Positions 1 through 7,347 of a DNA stretch of 59,254 nt are shown here, in pieces. The position numbers and the translations under genes are program-made. Source of the DNA: Chloroflexota bacterium (GTDB taxonomy: Bacteria > Chloroflexota > Dehalococcoidia > JACQUA01). The stretch is from the NCBI GenBank assembly GCA_016210565.1, contig JACQUA010000019.1, positions 1 through 59,254 on the forward strand. Reading direction: 5' to 3'. Numbering within the stretch: the stretch's first letter is position 1; every line of letters starts with the position of its first letter. The notes under the pieces are model-generated. The model searched no databases. It was given only the letters and a program-made list of their open reading frames with translations, and had not been told where the DNA came from.

Positions 1-135
1 GATGTCTTTGAAGATGTCTTTCACCGCCGGGCTGGCGAGGCCGAGGGCCATAACGTGATGCCACATGTACTGGATGGAGACGCCCATCTCCCTGGCGACG
101 GACTGGTTCAGGATATCCTTCAATTTATCCTCCAC
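1..135 (-). CDS. Ferritin-like protein, N-terminal part (cut by window edge)
   Basis: The minus strand reads 45 codons from a GTG at 135 to the window edge. A strong ribosome site (AAGGAGG, 144-150) lies eight bases upstream, which fixes the start. The peptide begins VEDKLKDILNQSVAREMGVS and continues IQYMWHHVMALG. A helix with Glu and a Tyr-x-x-His-His pattern is typical of the first helix of ferritin/bacterioferritin-like diiron proteins. A role in iron storage or peroxide handling is therefore likely but not proven, because the later metal ligands are outside the window. Confidence 0.6.
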   Translation of the reverse strand, partial: MEDKLKDILNQSVAREMGVSIQYMWHHVMALGLASPAVKDIFKDI

Positions 136-195
136 GGGAATACCTCCTTTTCCATTTACCCTGGGTTCGGCCGGAACGGGAAGTATTATAGCAAA

Positions 196-304
196 GTCGG
201 TAGTCGGCAGTCGAGCAGTCAAGCAGTCGAGCAGTCGAGCAGTCGAGCAGTCGGCAGTCAAGCAGTCGAGCAGTCGGCAGTCAAGCAGTCAAGCAGTCAA
301 GCGG
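196..304. repeat. Tandem octamer array (AGTCRAGC type)
   Basis: About 110 bp of imperfect tandem units built from AGTCGAGC, AGTCAAGC and AGTCGGC. The same words recur at 53384-53462. Short open frames can be read through it, but they are repeat translations and not genes. The array separates the ferritin-like gene from cutA. Confidence 0.85.
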
Positions 305-399
305 TCCGGGGTGGGGAATCTTGAATCTTGAATCTGCAATTTGCAATCCTTTTCATGGTGCCGGCGGAAATGTTATGATTGGGGCCGGGGGTCCCGCAC

Positions 400-726
400 A
401 TGTCTTACATTCAGGTAATTGTGACCGGTCCCAGAGCAGATATTGACAAGATCGCCAAGGAGCTGGTGGAAAGGAAGCTGGCGGCCTGCGTGCAGGTCGC
501 CGGGCCAATCCAGAGCACCTACTGGTGGGAAGGGGCCGTCGAGCGAGCCGAGGAATGGATGGGAGTTGTCAAGACCCGGCAGGAACTCTACGGGGAAGTG
601 GAGAAGACGGTCCGCCGCCTGCATTCCTACCAGACGCCTGAAATCCTGGCTATGCCCGTGGCGGGCGGCAACCCGGACTACCTGGCGTGGCTGGACGGAT
701 CGGTTAGAAGGTTGGAAGGTTCATAG
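400..726 (+). CDS. cutA: Divalent-cation tolerance protein CutA
   Basis: A 108-residue protein of the CutA1 family, a small trimeric cytoplasmic protein linked to copper and other divalent-metal tolerance; its biochemical role is unsettled. Visible signatures are ELVERKLAACVQV near the N-terminus, the STYWWEGAVERAEEW strand with its paired Trp, KTRQELY, and the C-terminal YQTPEILAMPV. Length fits the family. ATG at 400 is chosen because MSYIQVIVTG is the normal beginning; an in-frame TTG at 379 would add seven residues. It stands alone, bordered by repeats. Confidence 0.9.
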   Translation: MSYIQVIVTGPRADIDKIAKELVERKLAACVQVAGPIQSTYWWEGAVERAEEWMGVVKTRQELYGEVEKTVRRLHSYQTPEILAMPVAGGNPDYLAWLDGSVRRLEGS

Positions 727-862
727 AGTTCGTTGAGTTATAGAGTTATTGAGTTATTGAGTTCCCTTCCCCCGGACTGGTTCGACTATGGACGAACGCC
801 TGAAGTTCATGGAGCTCGTTGGGCAAGCTGAAAGCTGATAGCTGTCTGCAGACGGCTTCCGC

Positions 863-1756
863 CTAAAACAGCAAGATCAAAGATACCCCGAATACCACCG
901 CGGCGGTACCGGCCAGTACCTTGACGGAGAAGGCCTCCATCTTACGGTTCAACAGCCAGGAGAGGAAGGGAACGAAGATGTTGTTGGTGGAGGTGAGGGG
1001 TGTGACCACGTTCACCGGGCTGAAGCTCAGGGCGGCGTAGCGGAGTATCTGGGCCGCGGCCACCGTCGCGCCGCCGATAACCATCGGCCAGGCGGCGGGC
1101 CGGGGCAGCTTGAGGAGCCAGCGCCGGTGCTCTTCCCTCATCAGGAAGACGAGGACCACCAGGCCGGCGGCGAGGTAGGACACGAGTCCCCCGGCGAAGG
1201 GCGAGCCTATTTCCCGTACCCCCACCCTCACAAACAGCGGCGAAATCCCGTAGCAGATGCCTGACCCCAGCCCGGCGGCCATCCCTTTGAGCAATGTCCG
1301 GCGGTCTGTCTTGGCGCCGGCCATGGGTGCTGCGGATGACGTACCCACGAGGACCACCCCCAGGAAGACCGCCATGACACCGAAAGCCTGCACGGGACCA
1401 ACAGACTCGCCGAGAAAGACCATGGCAAATCCCACGGCGAAGAGGACGTTGGTGGCCATCAGGGGCTGCGTCCGGTTGGCGCCGATGAGACGGAGGCTGG
1501 TATAGTTGAAACCCCTGCCGATGACGAAATGGATGATTCCCGCCGCGCTGAGGGTGAAAACGCCCCACGAGGAGAGCCCGGCCAGCCGGAAACCGCCGCC
1601 CGAGACCAGCACCGAGATGAAAAAGAGGAAGATACCGATGCCCATGGATATGGGCAGGGGGCTGAAGGATTCCCTGGAGAAATAGACCCCTCTCCGGGTG
1701 TAGACGTTGCTCGCAGCAAAGCTGAAGCCCGAGATGAGGGAAAGAAATTCACCCAA
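863..1756 (-). CDS. EamA/DMT-family membrane transporter
   Basis: A 297-residue polytopic membrane protein with about ten hydrophobic segments and an internal duplication. The first half starts LSLISGFSFAASNVYTRRGV, and the second half restarts near residue 155 with KGMAAGLGSGICYGISPLFV. This two-repeat, ten-helix plan is the drug/metabolite transporter (EamA) family, so it probably exports a small metabolite. The substrate cannot be read. The start is a TTG with no clear ribosome site, so the exact N-terminus is uncertain. It is convergent with cutA. Confidence 0.85.
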   Translation of the reverse strand: MGEFLSLISGFSFAASNVYTRRGVYFSRESFSPLPISMGIGIFLFFISVLVSGGGFRLAGLSSWGVFTLSAAGIIHFVIGRGFNYTSLRLIGANRTQPLMATNVLFAVGFAMVFLGESVGPVQAFGVMAVFLGVVLVGTSSAAPMAGAKTDRRTLLKGMAAGLGSGICYGISPLFVRVGVREIGSPFAGGLVSYLAAGLVVLVFLMREEHRRWLLKLPRPAAWPMVIGGATVAAAQILRYAALSFSPVNVVTPLTSTNNIFVPFLSWLLNRKMEAFSVKVLAGTAAVVFGVSLILLF

Positions 1757-1931
1757 AGGATTGCAGATTCCAGATTCAAGATTCGAAGATTCCCCACCCG
1801 AAGGGGATTACAGATTGCAGATTGCAGATTGCAGATTCAAGATTTCCCCACCCCGGACTGCGGACTGCCGACTACCGTCTACCGAGGCACGCGGCAGCGT
1901 GCCGCTACGGCTACACGCTACACGCTACTCG
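1757..1931. repeat. Tandem AGATTGC/AGATTC repeats plus GC-rich palindrome
   Basis: The gap holds runs of GATTGCAGATTCAAGATT (1759-1845) followed by the dispersed palindrome GGCACGCGGCAGCGTGCC (about 1883-1900) and CTACACGCTACTCGCTACT-type units. The same elements recur in many gaps of the window. Confidence 0.8.
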
Positions 1932-2867
1932 CTACTTTCTTTTCAGGACCCGCTTCGCCGCCTCGTATATGTCCCTGTCGGTGATCCCGTATTTCTGCTG
2001 CAATTCCCTCTCCCCTCCGGATTCGCCAAAGGTGTCGCGAATGCCAACCATCTCTGTCGGTACCGGATGTTGCGTTACCACGGCTTCGGCAATGGCGCCG
2101 CCCAGTCCGCCGGCCAACTGGTGCTCTTCCGCGGTGACCATGGCGCCGCACCGCCGGGTGAGCTCCAGCAGCGCCGCGGTGTCCAGCGGTTTGATGGTGT
2201 GCACGTTGGCGACCGCTGCCTGGATTCCCTCCTCAGCGAGCTTTCCGGCCGCGGCGAGCGCCTCGCTCACCATGAGGCCGCAGGCGCAGATGGCCACGTC
2301 GTGGCCCTGCCGGAGGATGTTGATCTTGCCGATGGCAAAAGCGTCCTCTTCCCGGGTAATCAGCGGGTAGGGATTGCGGCTGAACCGCAGGTAGACGGGC
2401 CCCTTATGGGCCGCGGCGGCGATGGTGGCCTTCCGGGCTTCCAGGGCGTCGGCTGGGACCACGACGGCCATGCCCGGCAGGGCGCGCATGGCGGCGATAT
2501 CCTCCAGGGCCTGGGCGGTGGCCCCGTCGGGGCCGACGGTCAGTCCGGCATGGGTGCCGGCCAGCTTGACGTTGGCTTCGTTGTAGCAGATGGAAATCCT
2601 GATTTGCTCGTAGGCGCGTCCGGTGAGGAAGACGCTGAACGAGCAGGCGAAGGGTATCTTTGCTTCCAGCGCGAGCCCGGCGGCGGCGCCGACCATATCC
2701 TGCTCGCAGATGCCCATGTTGAAAAAGCGGTCGGGGTATTTCGCGGCGAACCACTCCGCCCGGGTGGAACCCGCCAGGTCGCCCGTCAGCACCACCACGT
2801 CTGGATTGGTCCGGCCGAGCTCGACGAGGCCCTCGCCCAGGCCGTCCCTCGTTGCTTTTCCCGGCAT
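1932..2867 (-). CDS. Transketolase, C-terminal subunit
   Basis: A 311-residue protein matching the pyrimidine-binding and C-terminal domains of a split transketolase. It transfers two-carbon units in the non-oxidative pentose phosphate pathway together with the N-terminal subunit encoded just upstream. Signatures include VVVLTGDLAGSTRAEWF, the catalytic-Glu segment FFNMGICEQDMVGAAAGLAL, and the C-terminal domain AVANVHTIKPLD. The ATG at 2867 (MPGKATRDG) follows a GGGGTGG ribosome site; the longer open frame upstream only translates repeat DNA. It is downstream of the N subunit on the same strand, separated by a 298 bp repeat block, which is unusual for such pairs. Confidence 0.92.
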   Translation of the reverse strand: MPGKATRDGLGEGLVELGRTNPDVVVLTGDLAGSTRAEWFAAKYPDRFFNMGICEQDMVGAAAGLALEAKIPFACSFSVFLTGRAYEQIRISICYNEANVKLAGTHAGLTVGPDGATAQALEDIAAMRALPGMAVVVPADALEARKATIAAAAHKGPVYLRFSRNPYPLITREEDAFAIGKINILRQGHDVAICACGLMVSEALAAAGKLAEEGIQAAVANVHTIKPLDTAALLELTRRCGAMVTAEEHQLAGGLGGAIAEAVVTQHPVPTEMVGIRDTFGESGGERELQQKYGITDRDIYEAAKRVLKRK

Positions 2868-3165
2868 CAGGCCACCCCCAGCGAGAAATTCCAAATCCCA
2901 AGCACCAAATTCCAAACAATCAACCCATGCGCTGGCGGCGCACCATGAAGGATGAAAATGTCATTCTGAGCGAAGCGAGCGCAGCGAGCGTAGTCGAAGA
3001 ATCTTTCAGGGCGGGGCGCGGGACGAAAGACCCTTCGACTTCGCTCAGGGTGACAGCCTATTTTCAGAGCAAATTCCAAATCCCAATGTTCAAATGCCGA
3101 AAGCTGGTCCGCGGATTCTCGCTTCCCACTTCTCGCCTCCCACCTCCGAAACTCTGCCACCCTTA
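2868..3165. repeat. REP-like inverted repeat between transketolase halves
   Basis: 2959-3055 is a dispersed element with ends TCATTCTGAGCGAAGCGAG and CGACTTCGCTCAGGGTGACA, an imperfect inverted repeat. It is flanked by AT-rich AAATTCCAAATCCCAA units (2886-2920 and 3069-3090). Nothing coding is seen here. Confidence 0.8.
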
Positions 3166-3993
3166 TCATACCCATCCCCGGTCCACCTCTTGCAGGGCTT
3201 TTTCCAACTCCTGTTTGTTCGGCGCCTTGCCGTGCCATTCCGGTTTTCCTTCCATGAAGGAGACCCCTTTCCCTTTGACGGTATGGGCCAGCACTAGAGT
3301 GGGCCGGTCGGCGACGCCCGCCGCGGCGTCATAGGCTGCCAGCAACTCGCCGCAATCGTGGCCGTTTACCTCGACGACGTTCCAGCCGCAGGCCCGCCAT
3401 TTGTCCGCCAGGGGTTCCAGGTCCTTGATGAGCCGGGTCTCGGCGTCCTGCTGGACCTGGTTCCGGTCGAGGATGCCGCACACGCCGGACAGCTTGCGAA
3501 AGGAAGCCGCCATCGCCGCTTCCCATATGGACCCCTCGCCCATCTCGCCATCGCCCATGAGGCAGTAGACCCGGTTCTTCCGCCCGGAGAGGCGCGCTGC
3601 CAGGGCCATGCCGTTGGCTATGGAAAGCCCGTGACCCAGCGACCCCGTGGACGCTTCCACGCCGGGCACGCCGCGGTAGACGTGGCCCTGGAGCCGGGAA
3701 TTCAGGCGGCGGAAGGTCATCAGTTCCTCCCGGGGGAAAAAGCCGCGGTGGGCCAGGATAGTATAGAGGACCGGACAGCAATGTCCCTTGGAAAGGATGA
3801 AACGGTCGCGGTCCGGCCACCGGGGATTCAATGGATCGTGCCGGAGCCTGGCCCAGTACAGGGTGACCAGTATCTCCACCGCCGAAAGCGACCCGCCCGG
3901 ATGCCCGGAGCCGGCTTTTTCCAGCATGATGAGGATATCCCGCCGCACCTGCCGGCAAATGTTCTTCAACTCCCCTACGGAAAGCACGGTCAT
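3166..3993 (-). CDS. Transketolase, N-terminal (TPP-binding) subunit
   Basis: A 275-residue protein equal to the thiamine-diphosphate-binding half of transketolase. Key motifs are GSGHPGGSLSAVEILVTLYW, SKGHCCPVLYTILA, the substrate loop GHGLSIANGMALA, and the TPP/metal motif GDGEMGEGSIWEAA ending in RNQVQQD. It pairs with the downstream C-terminal subunit and, with rpe next to it, forms a non-oxidative pentose phosphate cassette. Starts at ATG 3993. Confidence 0.92.
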   Translation of the reverse strand: MTVLSVGELKNICRQVRRDILIMLEKAGSGHPGGSLSAVEILVTLYWARLRHDPLNPRWPDRDRFILSKGHCCPVLYTILAHRGFFPREELMTFRRLNSRLQGHVYRGVPGVEASTGSLGHGLSIANGMALAARLSGRKNRVYCLMGDGEMGEGSIWEAAMAASFRKLSGVCGILDRNQVQQDAETRLIKDLEPLADKWRACGWNVVEVNGHDCGELLAAYDAAAGVADRPTLVLAHTVKGKGVSFMEGKPEWHGKAPNKQELEKALQEVDRGWV

Positions 3994-4101
3994 GGAAGAT
4001 TACAGATTGCAGATTGCAGATTCAAGATTCCCCACCCCGGACTGCCGACTGCTGACTGCCGACGGGCACGCGCAGCGTGCCGCTACGGACTGTTTGACCG
4101 G

Positions 4102-4734
4102 TCATGATTCCGCCAGTTTCTGCAGTTCGCGGTAGGCCTCTGCCGGGCTGCGGCGATTGAACACCGCGCTGCCCACGCAGACGTAGTCGGCGCCGCAGTC
4201 CCTGGCTGCGGTGATATTGTGTTCTTTGATGCCGCCGTCGATCCCGATTTCCAGGGGGATTTTCAGGGCGCGGACCTCCTGGATCTTGTCCAGTACCCCG
4301 GGAATGAAGGGGCTGCCGTAAAACCCCGGATTAACAGAAAGAAACAGGGCGAAGTCCAGGGACGGGGCCAGTTGGACCAGTGGTGCGATGGGCGTCTCCG
4401 GGTTCAGGGCGAGGCCGGCCTTCTTGCCCAGCTTCTTGATCCGGCTGATTACTGCCGCCGGGTCTCCGGCGCCTTCGTAGTGAAAGACGATGCGGGAGCC
4501 GCCTGCCTCGACAAACCGCTCGATGTGATTTTCCGGGTGCTTGACCATCAGATGGACTTCCATCTCGAGATTAGTCCTGATCGGCGCCAGGTCCTGCGCC
4601 GTTATGCTGTGGGAAGGAACGAACCGGCCGTCCATGATGTCAATTTGGACGAGGCCGGTGAAGGTCTCCGCCTGCCGTATCTTGTTCACCAGGTCTTCGC
4701 ACTGGTCGGTGAGGATCGCCGGAACTATTTTCAC
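4102..4734 (-). CDS. rpe: Ribulose-phosphate 3-epimerase
   Basis: A 210-residue TIM-barrel enzyme that interconverts ribulose 5-phosphate and xylulose 5-phosphate. Visible family signatures are the N-terminal MKIVPAIL, the metal-site segment QIDIMDGRFVPSHSI, EVHLMVKHPENHI, the SVNPGFYGSPF loop, and the phosphate-binding IGIDGGI with GADYVCVGSAVF. It is co-oriented with the two transketolase genes, with about 110 bp of repeats between. Confidence 0.93.
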   Translation of the reverse strand: MKIVPAILTDQCEDLVNKIRQAETFTGLVQIDIMDGRFVPSHSITAQDLAPIRTNLEMEVHLMVKHPENHIERFVEAGGSRIVFHYEGAGDPAAVISRIKKLGKKAGLALNPETPIAPLVQLAPSLDFALFLSVNPGFYGSPFIPGVLDKIQEVRALKIPLEIGIDGGIKEHNITAARDCGADYVCVGSAVFNRRSPAEAYRELQKLAES

Positions 4735-4804
4735 GTTCGTTGGGTTCCTTGAGTTATTGAGTTGTCAGGTTTCTGCGGTACCGGGGTGGGGAATCTTGAA
4801 TCTT

Positions 4805-5734
4805 CTAATCTTGAATCTTTAATCGCTGAAGGTACCGGTGCGCTTCCAGGGCGGCCTTGCTGCCCTCGCCGGCGGCCACGACGATCTGCTTTTCCGGCAC
4901 GTTGGTCACGTCGCCGGCGGCGAACAGCCCCGGGACATTGGTCCGGCAGTAGGGGTCCACCACCACTTCCCCCTGGCTATTGATCTCCACCAGCCCCTTC
5001 ACCGGAGCGGAATTGGGAATCAGACCGATTTCCACGAGCACCCCTTTAACCTCGAGCTTCTTTGGTTCCCCGCCCCGCAAGGGCTGGATAACCACGGCTT
5101 CCACCTCTTTCTCTCCCTGGATTTCCACCACCTGGTGCTCGGTGAAGACCGTCAGGTTGGTCACGTCCTTGACGCGGTCGTGCAGAATGGGGTCGCAGGT
5201 GAGCGGCGTCAGGGACACGACGTAAACGTGCGTGGCAATCTTCACCATATCGTTGGCGGTTTCCATGGCCGAGTTTCCGCCCCCGGCGATGGCGACTTTC
5301 ATGCCTTCGAAGAGGGGGCCATCGCAGATGGCGCAATAGGTTACACCCCTGGCCCGGAGGCGTTCCTCGCCCGGGACGTTCAGGGTGCGAGGACGCTTGC
5401 CCGTAGCGAAGATGACGGCCCTGGCCTGGTACGTCTGGTTGGAATCTGTGTGAATGTCGAACGTGTTATCAGTCCTGGTGACCCTGACCACGTCCTCGCC
5501 GGTTTTCTGAGTGATGGGGAATCTTTTTACCTGCTCGGCGAACTTCTCCATGAGTTCGGGACCTTCGATGTACTGGTAGCCCATGTAGTTCTCGACGCTC
5601 CGGGTCAGGGCAACCTGGCCGCCGATCTCTCTGGCGATCAGGATGATGTCCAGTTTCTTGCGGGCGCCGTAAACGGCCGCGGTCATGCCGGCTGGGCCGC
5701 CGCCGAGAATAGCCAGGTCATAGATGTGGTCCAC
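4805..5734 (-). CDS. trxB: Thioredoxin reductase (NAD(P)H:disulfide flavoprotein)
   Basis: A 309-residue low-molecular-weight thioredoxin reductase. It has an FAD-binding AILGGGPAGMTAAVYGAR at the N-terminus, the redox centre YCAICDGPLF, the NAD(P)H-binding VAIAGGGNSAMETA, and the C-terminal FAD motif GLFAAGDVTNVPEKQ. GTG 5734 is chosen because the longer frame upstream is only a translation of TCATTCG repeats. It lies downstream of the glutaredoxin-like selenoprotein on the same strand, suggesting a shared thiol/selenol redox role (inference). Confidence 0.92.
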   Translation of the reverse strand: MDHIYDLAILGGGPAGMTAAVYGARKKLDIILIAREIGGQVALTRSVENYMGYQYIEGPELMEKFAEQVKRFPITQKTGEDVVRVTRTDNTFDIHTDSNQTYQARAVIFATGKRPRTLNVPGEERLRARGVTYCAICDGPLFEGMKVAIAGGGNSAMETANDMVKIATHVYVVSLTPLTCDPILHDRVKDVTNLTVFTEHQVVEIQGEKEVEAVVIQPLRGGEPKKLEVKGVLVEIGLIPNSAPVKGLVEINSQGEVVVDPYCRTNVPGLFAAGDVTNVPEKQIVVAAGEGSKAALEAHRYLQRLKIQD

Positions 5735-5742
5735 AGCGTTGC

Positions 5743-5935
5743 GTGAAGCAGAAGAAAAAAAATGACGAATTACGAAGCATGAATGACGAATGGAACCTGA
5801 ATGACGAAGTCCGAATGACGAATGACCAACCATTCGAACAACAATTCGTCATTAGTCATTCGCCATTGATTCGTCATTCGAATTTCGTCATTCGTCATTC
5901 CTTGGTCATTCGTCATTCGGACTTGGTCATTCTGC
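5743..5935. repeat. Tandem GAATGACGA / TCATTCG repeats
   Basis: Nearly 200 bp of imperfect nonamer-like units (AATGACGAA on the left half, TCGTCATTCG on the right half), so the two halves are also inverted copies of each other. It separates the selenoprotein gene from trxB and could form a large hairpin in a readthrough transcript. Similar words occur around 56790-56820 and 57010-57030. Confidence 0.8.
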
Positions 5936-6184
5936 CTAGTCTTTGATCCCCAGCTTTTCCTTTATCCTGGACTGGTTGAAGCCGATGATAAGCTCCCCAT
6001 CGATGTCAATCACCGGCACCCCCCACTGGCCGGAGCGGTCCACCATCTCCTTGCGGGCGTCCTTGTCCGTGGTGACATCCATTTCCTTGTACTGGAAACC
6101 CTTATCGGCCAAGAACCTCTTGGCGTTCTTGCAGTGGGGTCAGGTTGGCGTGGTGTATATCTTGATGCTGGTTGTGTCGGCCAT
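5936..6184 (-). CDS. Glutaredoxin-like selenoprotein with in-frame TGA
   Basis: Reading from ATG 6184 gives MADTTSIKIYTTPT-TGA-PHC and then, in the same frame, 67 more codons without interruption to TAG at 5936. The product is 82 residues when TGA (6140-6142) is read as selenocysteine. The TGA stands where glutaredoxins have the first Cys of CPHC. The rest is a normal glutaredoxin/NrdH fold: KRFLADKGFQYKEMDV, then GQWGVPVIDIDGELIIGFNQ with the cis-Pro. A strong AGGAGGG ribosome site precedes the ATG, and a hairpin follows the TGA. It resembles the Uxx-star glutaredoxin-like (seleno)protein group. The alternative is a Cys-to-stop mutation, less likely given the intact downstream frame. Confidence 0.85.
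6108..6124 (-). promoter_or_regulatory. Candidate bacterial SECIS hairpin
   Basis: Beginning 15 nt after the TGA, the transcript reads GCCAAG-AGGUU-CUUGGC, a perfect 6 bp stem with a five-base loop rich in G and U. Position and loop resemble bacterial SECIS elements read by SelB, which have a short apical stem about 16-37 nt past the UGA and conserved loop G/U bases. An alternative overlapping stem AAGAAC/GUUCUU is also possible. Confidence 0.65.
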
Positions 6185-6513
6185 GTCGCCCTCCTGCGGC
6201 GTGCGTTAGTATACCATTCTACGCGAACGCCTATCAACAAGTCATCAAATCCAGGCGGGGAAAGTTAAATATTCGTGAAACGGGCGGAAAGAAGTAGCCA
6301 GTAGTGAGTAGCCACCCTGCCGGGCGCGAAAACCCCATACGGGCACACTATGGGGAGGGTGGCACAGGCGTCCCCGCCTGTGGGCCACGGAAAACCACCC
6401 ATACACCCATAGGACATCGCTTGTCCCGACAGGTCGGGACTCTCGCAAAGCGGAGCGGGTGTCGAAAGCCGCGGCTGGGCTCTAGGCGCAAACGACAGGG
6501 GCAAGCCGTGTCG
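6185..6513. repeat. Intergenic block of dispersed repeats
   Basis: No gene seen in 329 bp. It holds the palindrome family CACAGGCG-N-CGCCTGTG (about 6364-6382), the words GTCCCGACAGGTCGGGACTC (6422-6441), and GACAGGGGCAAGCCGTGTCG (6493-6512), all found elsewhere in the window. Confidence 0.75.
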
Positions 6514-6729
6514 CTACTTTTCCTCTTCGTACTTGAAGGATATGGTCAGCCTGGTGCGGTAGCTGACAACCTTCCCTTCGTCGATCTGCAGGTCCTGCTT
6601 CACGACCTCGGCAATGCGCAGGTCCCGGAGCGTCTTGGCGGCAGTCTCCACCGCTGTCTTAGCGGCGTCCTCCCATGACTTGGTGCTCGTCCCCACCAGC
6701 TCGATAATCTTGTAGGTGCTACCTGGCAT
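6514..6729 (-). CDS. Dodecin, flavin-binding
   Basis: A 71-residue protein of the dodecin family, which assembles into a hollow dodecamer that stores FMN, riboflavin or CoA-type ligands. Signatures are YKIIELVGTSTKSWEDAAKTAVETA, the KTLRDLRIAEVVKQD helix-strand, and the C-terminal YRTRLTISFKYE. Length is exactly that of the family. AAGGAGGA sits just upstream of ATG 6729. Confidence 0.93.
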   Translation of the reverse strand: MPGSTYKIIELVGTSTKSWEDAAKTAVETAAKTLRDLRIAEVVKQDLQIDEGKVVSYRTRLTISFKYEEEK

Positions 6730-7240
6730 ATCGTCCTCCTTAGCAGCAAATTAAGTGCCGTGGGTCTGGGGTTGCAACCCTATATTAAACCCATCCCACC
6801 AGATAGTCAAAAGGCAGTCGATAGTCGATAGTCGGCACTCCGTAGCGGCGCGGTCTCCGCGCCGGGGGTGGGGGGCTGTCACCCTGAGCCGGAGACCTGA
6901 GCGAAGCGAAGGGGCAGGCGAAGGGTCTTTCTTGTCGCCGCCCCCACTGAAGGATTCTTCGACTATCCCGATTCTATCGGGGCTGCGCTCGCTTCGCTCA
7001 GAATGACAGAGGCGCAGCCATTTTCATCCTTCGTGGTCCCGACTCGTCGAGATGGGTGATTGAATCTTGAATCTGCCATCCGCAACGGTTTGGGGGGCAC
7101 GCGGCAGCGTGCCACTACTGTCTACTGCCTACTCACTACTCCCTACTCACTACTCCCTACTCCCTACTCACTACTCACTACTCACTACTCACTACTCCCC
7201 CCTACTATGTCGGGGTGACTGACTGGCTATTGACACGGGT
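6730..7240. repeat. Repeat-filled intergenic region before the propeller gene
   Basis: About 510 bp without a gene. It contains the REP-like element 6878-7010 (TCACCCTGAG to GCTCAGAATGACA ends), the palindrome GGCACGCGGCAGCGTGCCAC (7098-7117), and a tandem array of ACTCACT/ACTCCCT units (about 7125-7206). Confidence 0.8.
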
Positions 7241-7248
7241 GATATACT
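7241..7248 (+). promoter_or_regulatory. Possible extended -10 promoter
   Basis: TGATATACT contains an extended -10 (TG-N-TATACT) with no good -35. Transcription from here would begin near 7255, inside the longest possible reading frame of the next gene. That favours the TTG start at 7348. Confidence 0.35.
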
Positions 7249-7347
7249 ATGTATGAGCATTGCGCCGTCTGGGGCGCATCACGGCTACGCTTCCAAATCC
7301 GTCACTCATCCCCTGAACGCTGTTGGGATGACAAGGAGATTGAAACG

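Noticed and set aside
196..304. Possible CRISPR array
   Set aside because: The units are contiguous 7-9 bp tandem repeats without unique spacers; no cas gene is seen in the window.
1707..2948. Long plus-strand open frame of 413 codons
   Set aside because: It is antisense to the transketolase C-terminal gene and its sequence has no recognisable fold; the GC-rich third-position pattern explains its length.
7229..7248. TTGACA followed by TATACT as a full promoter
   Set aside because: The spacing is only about 8 bp, far too short; only the extended -10 was kept as a weak candidate.
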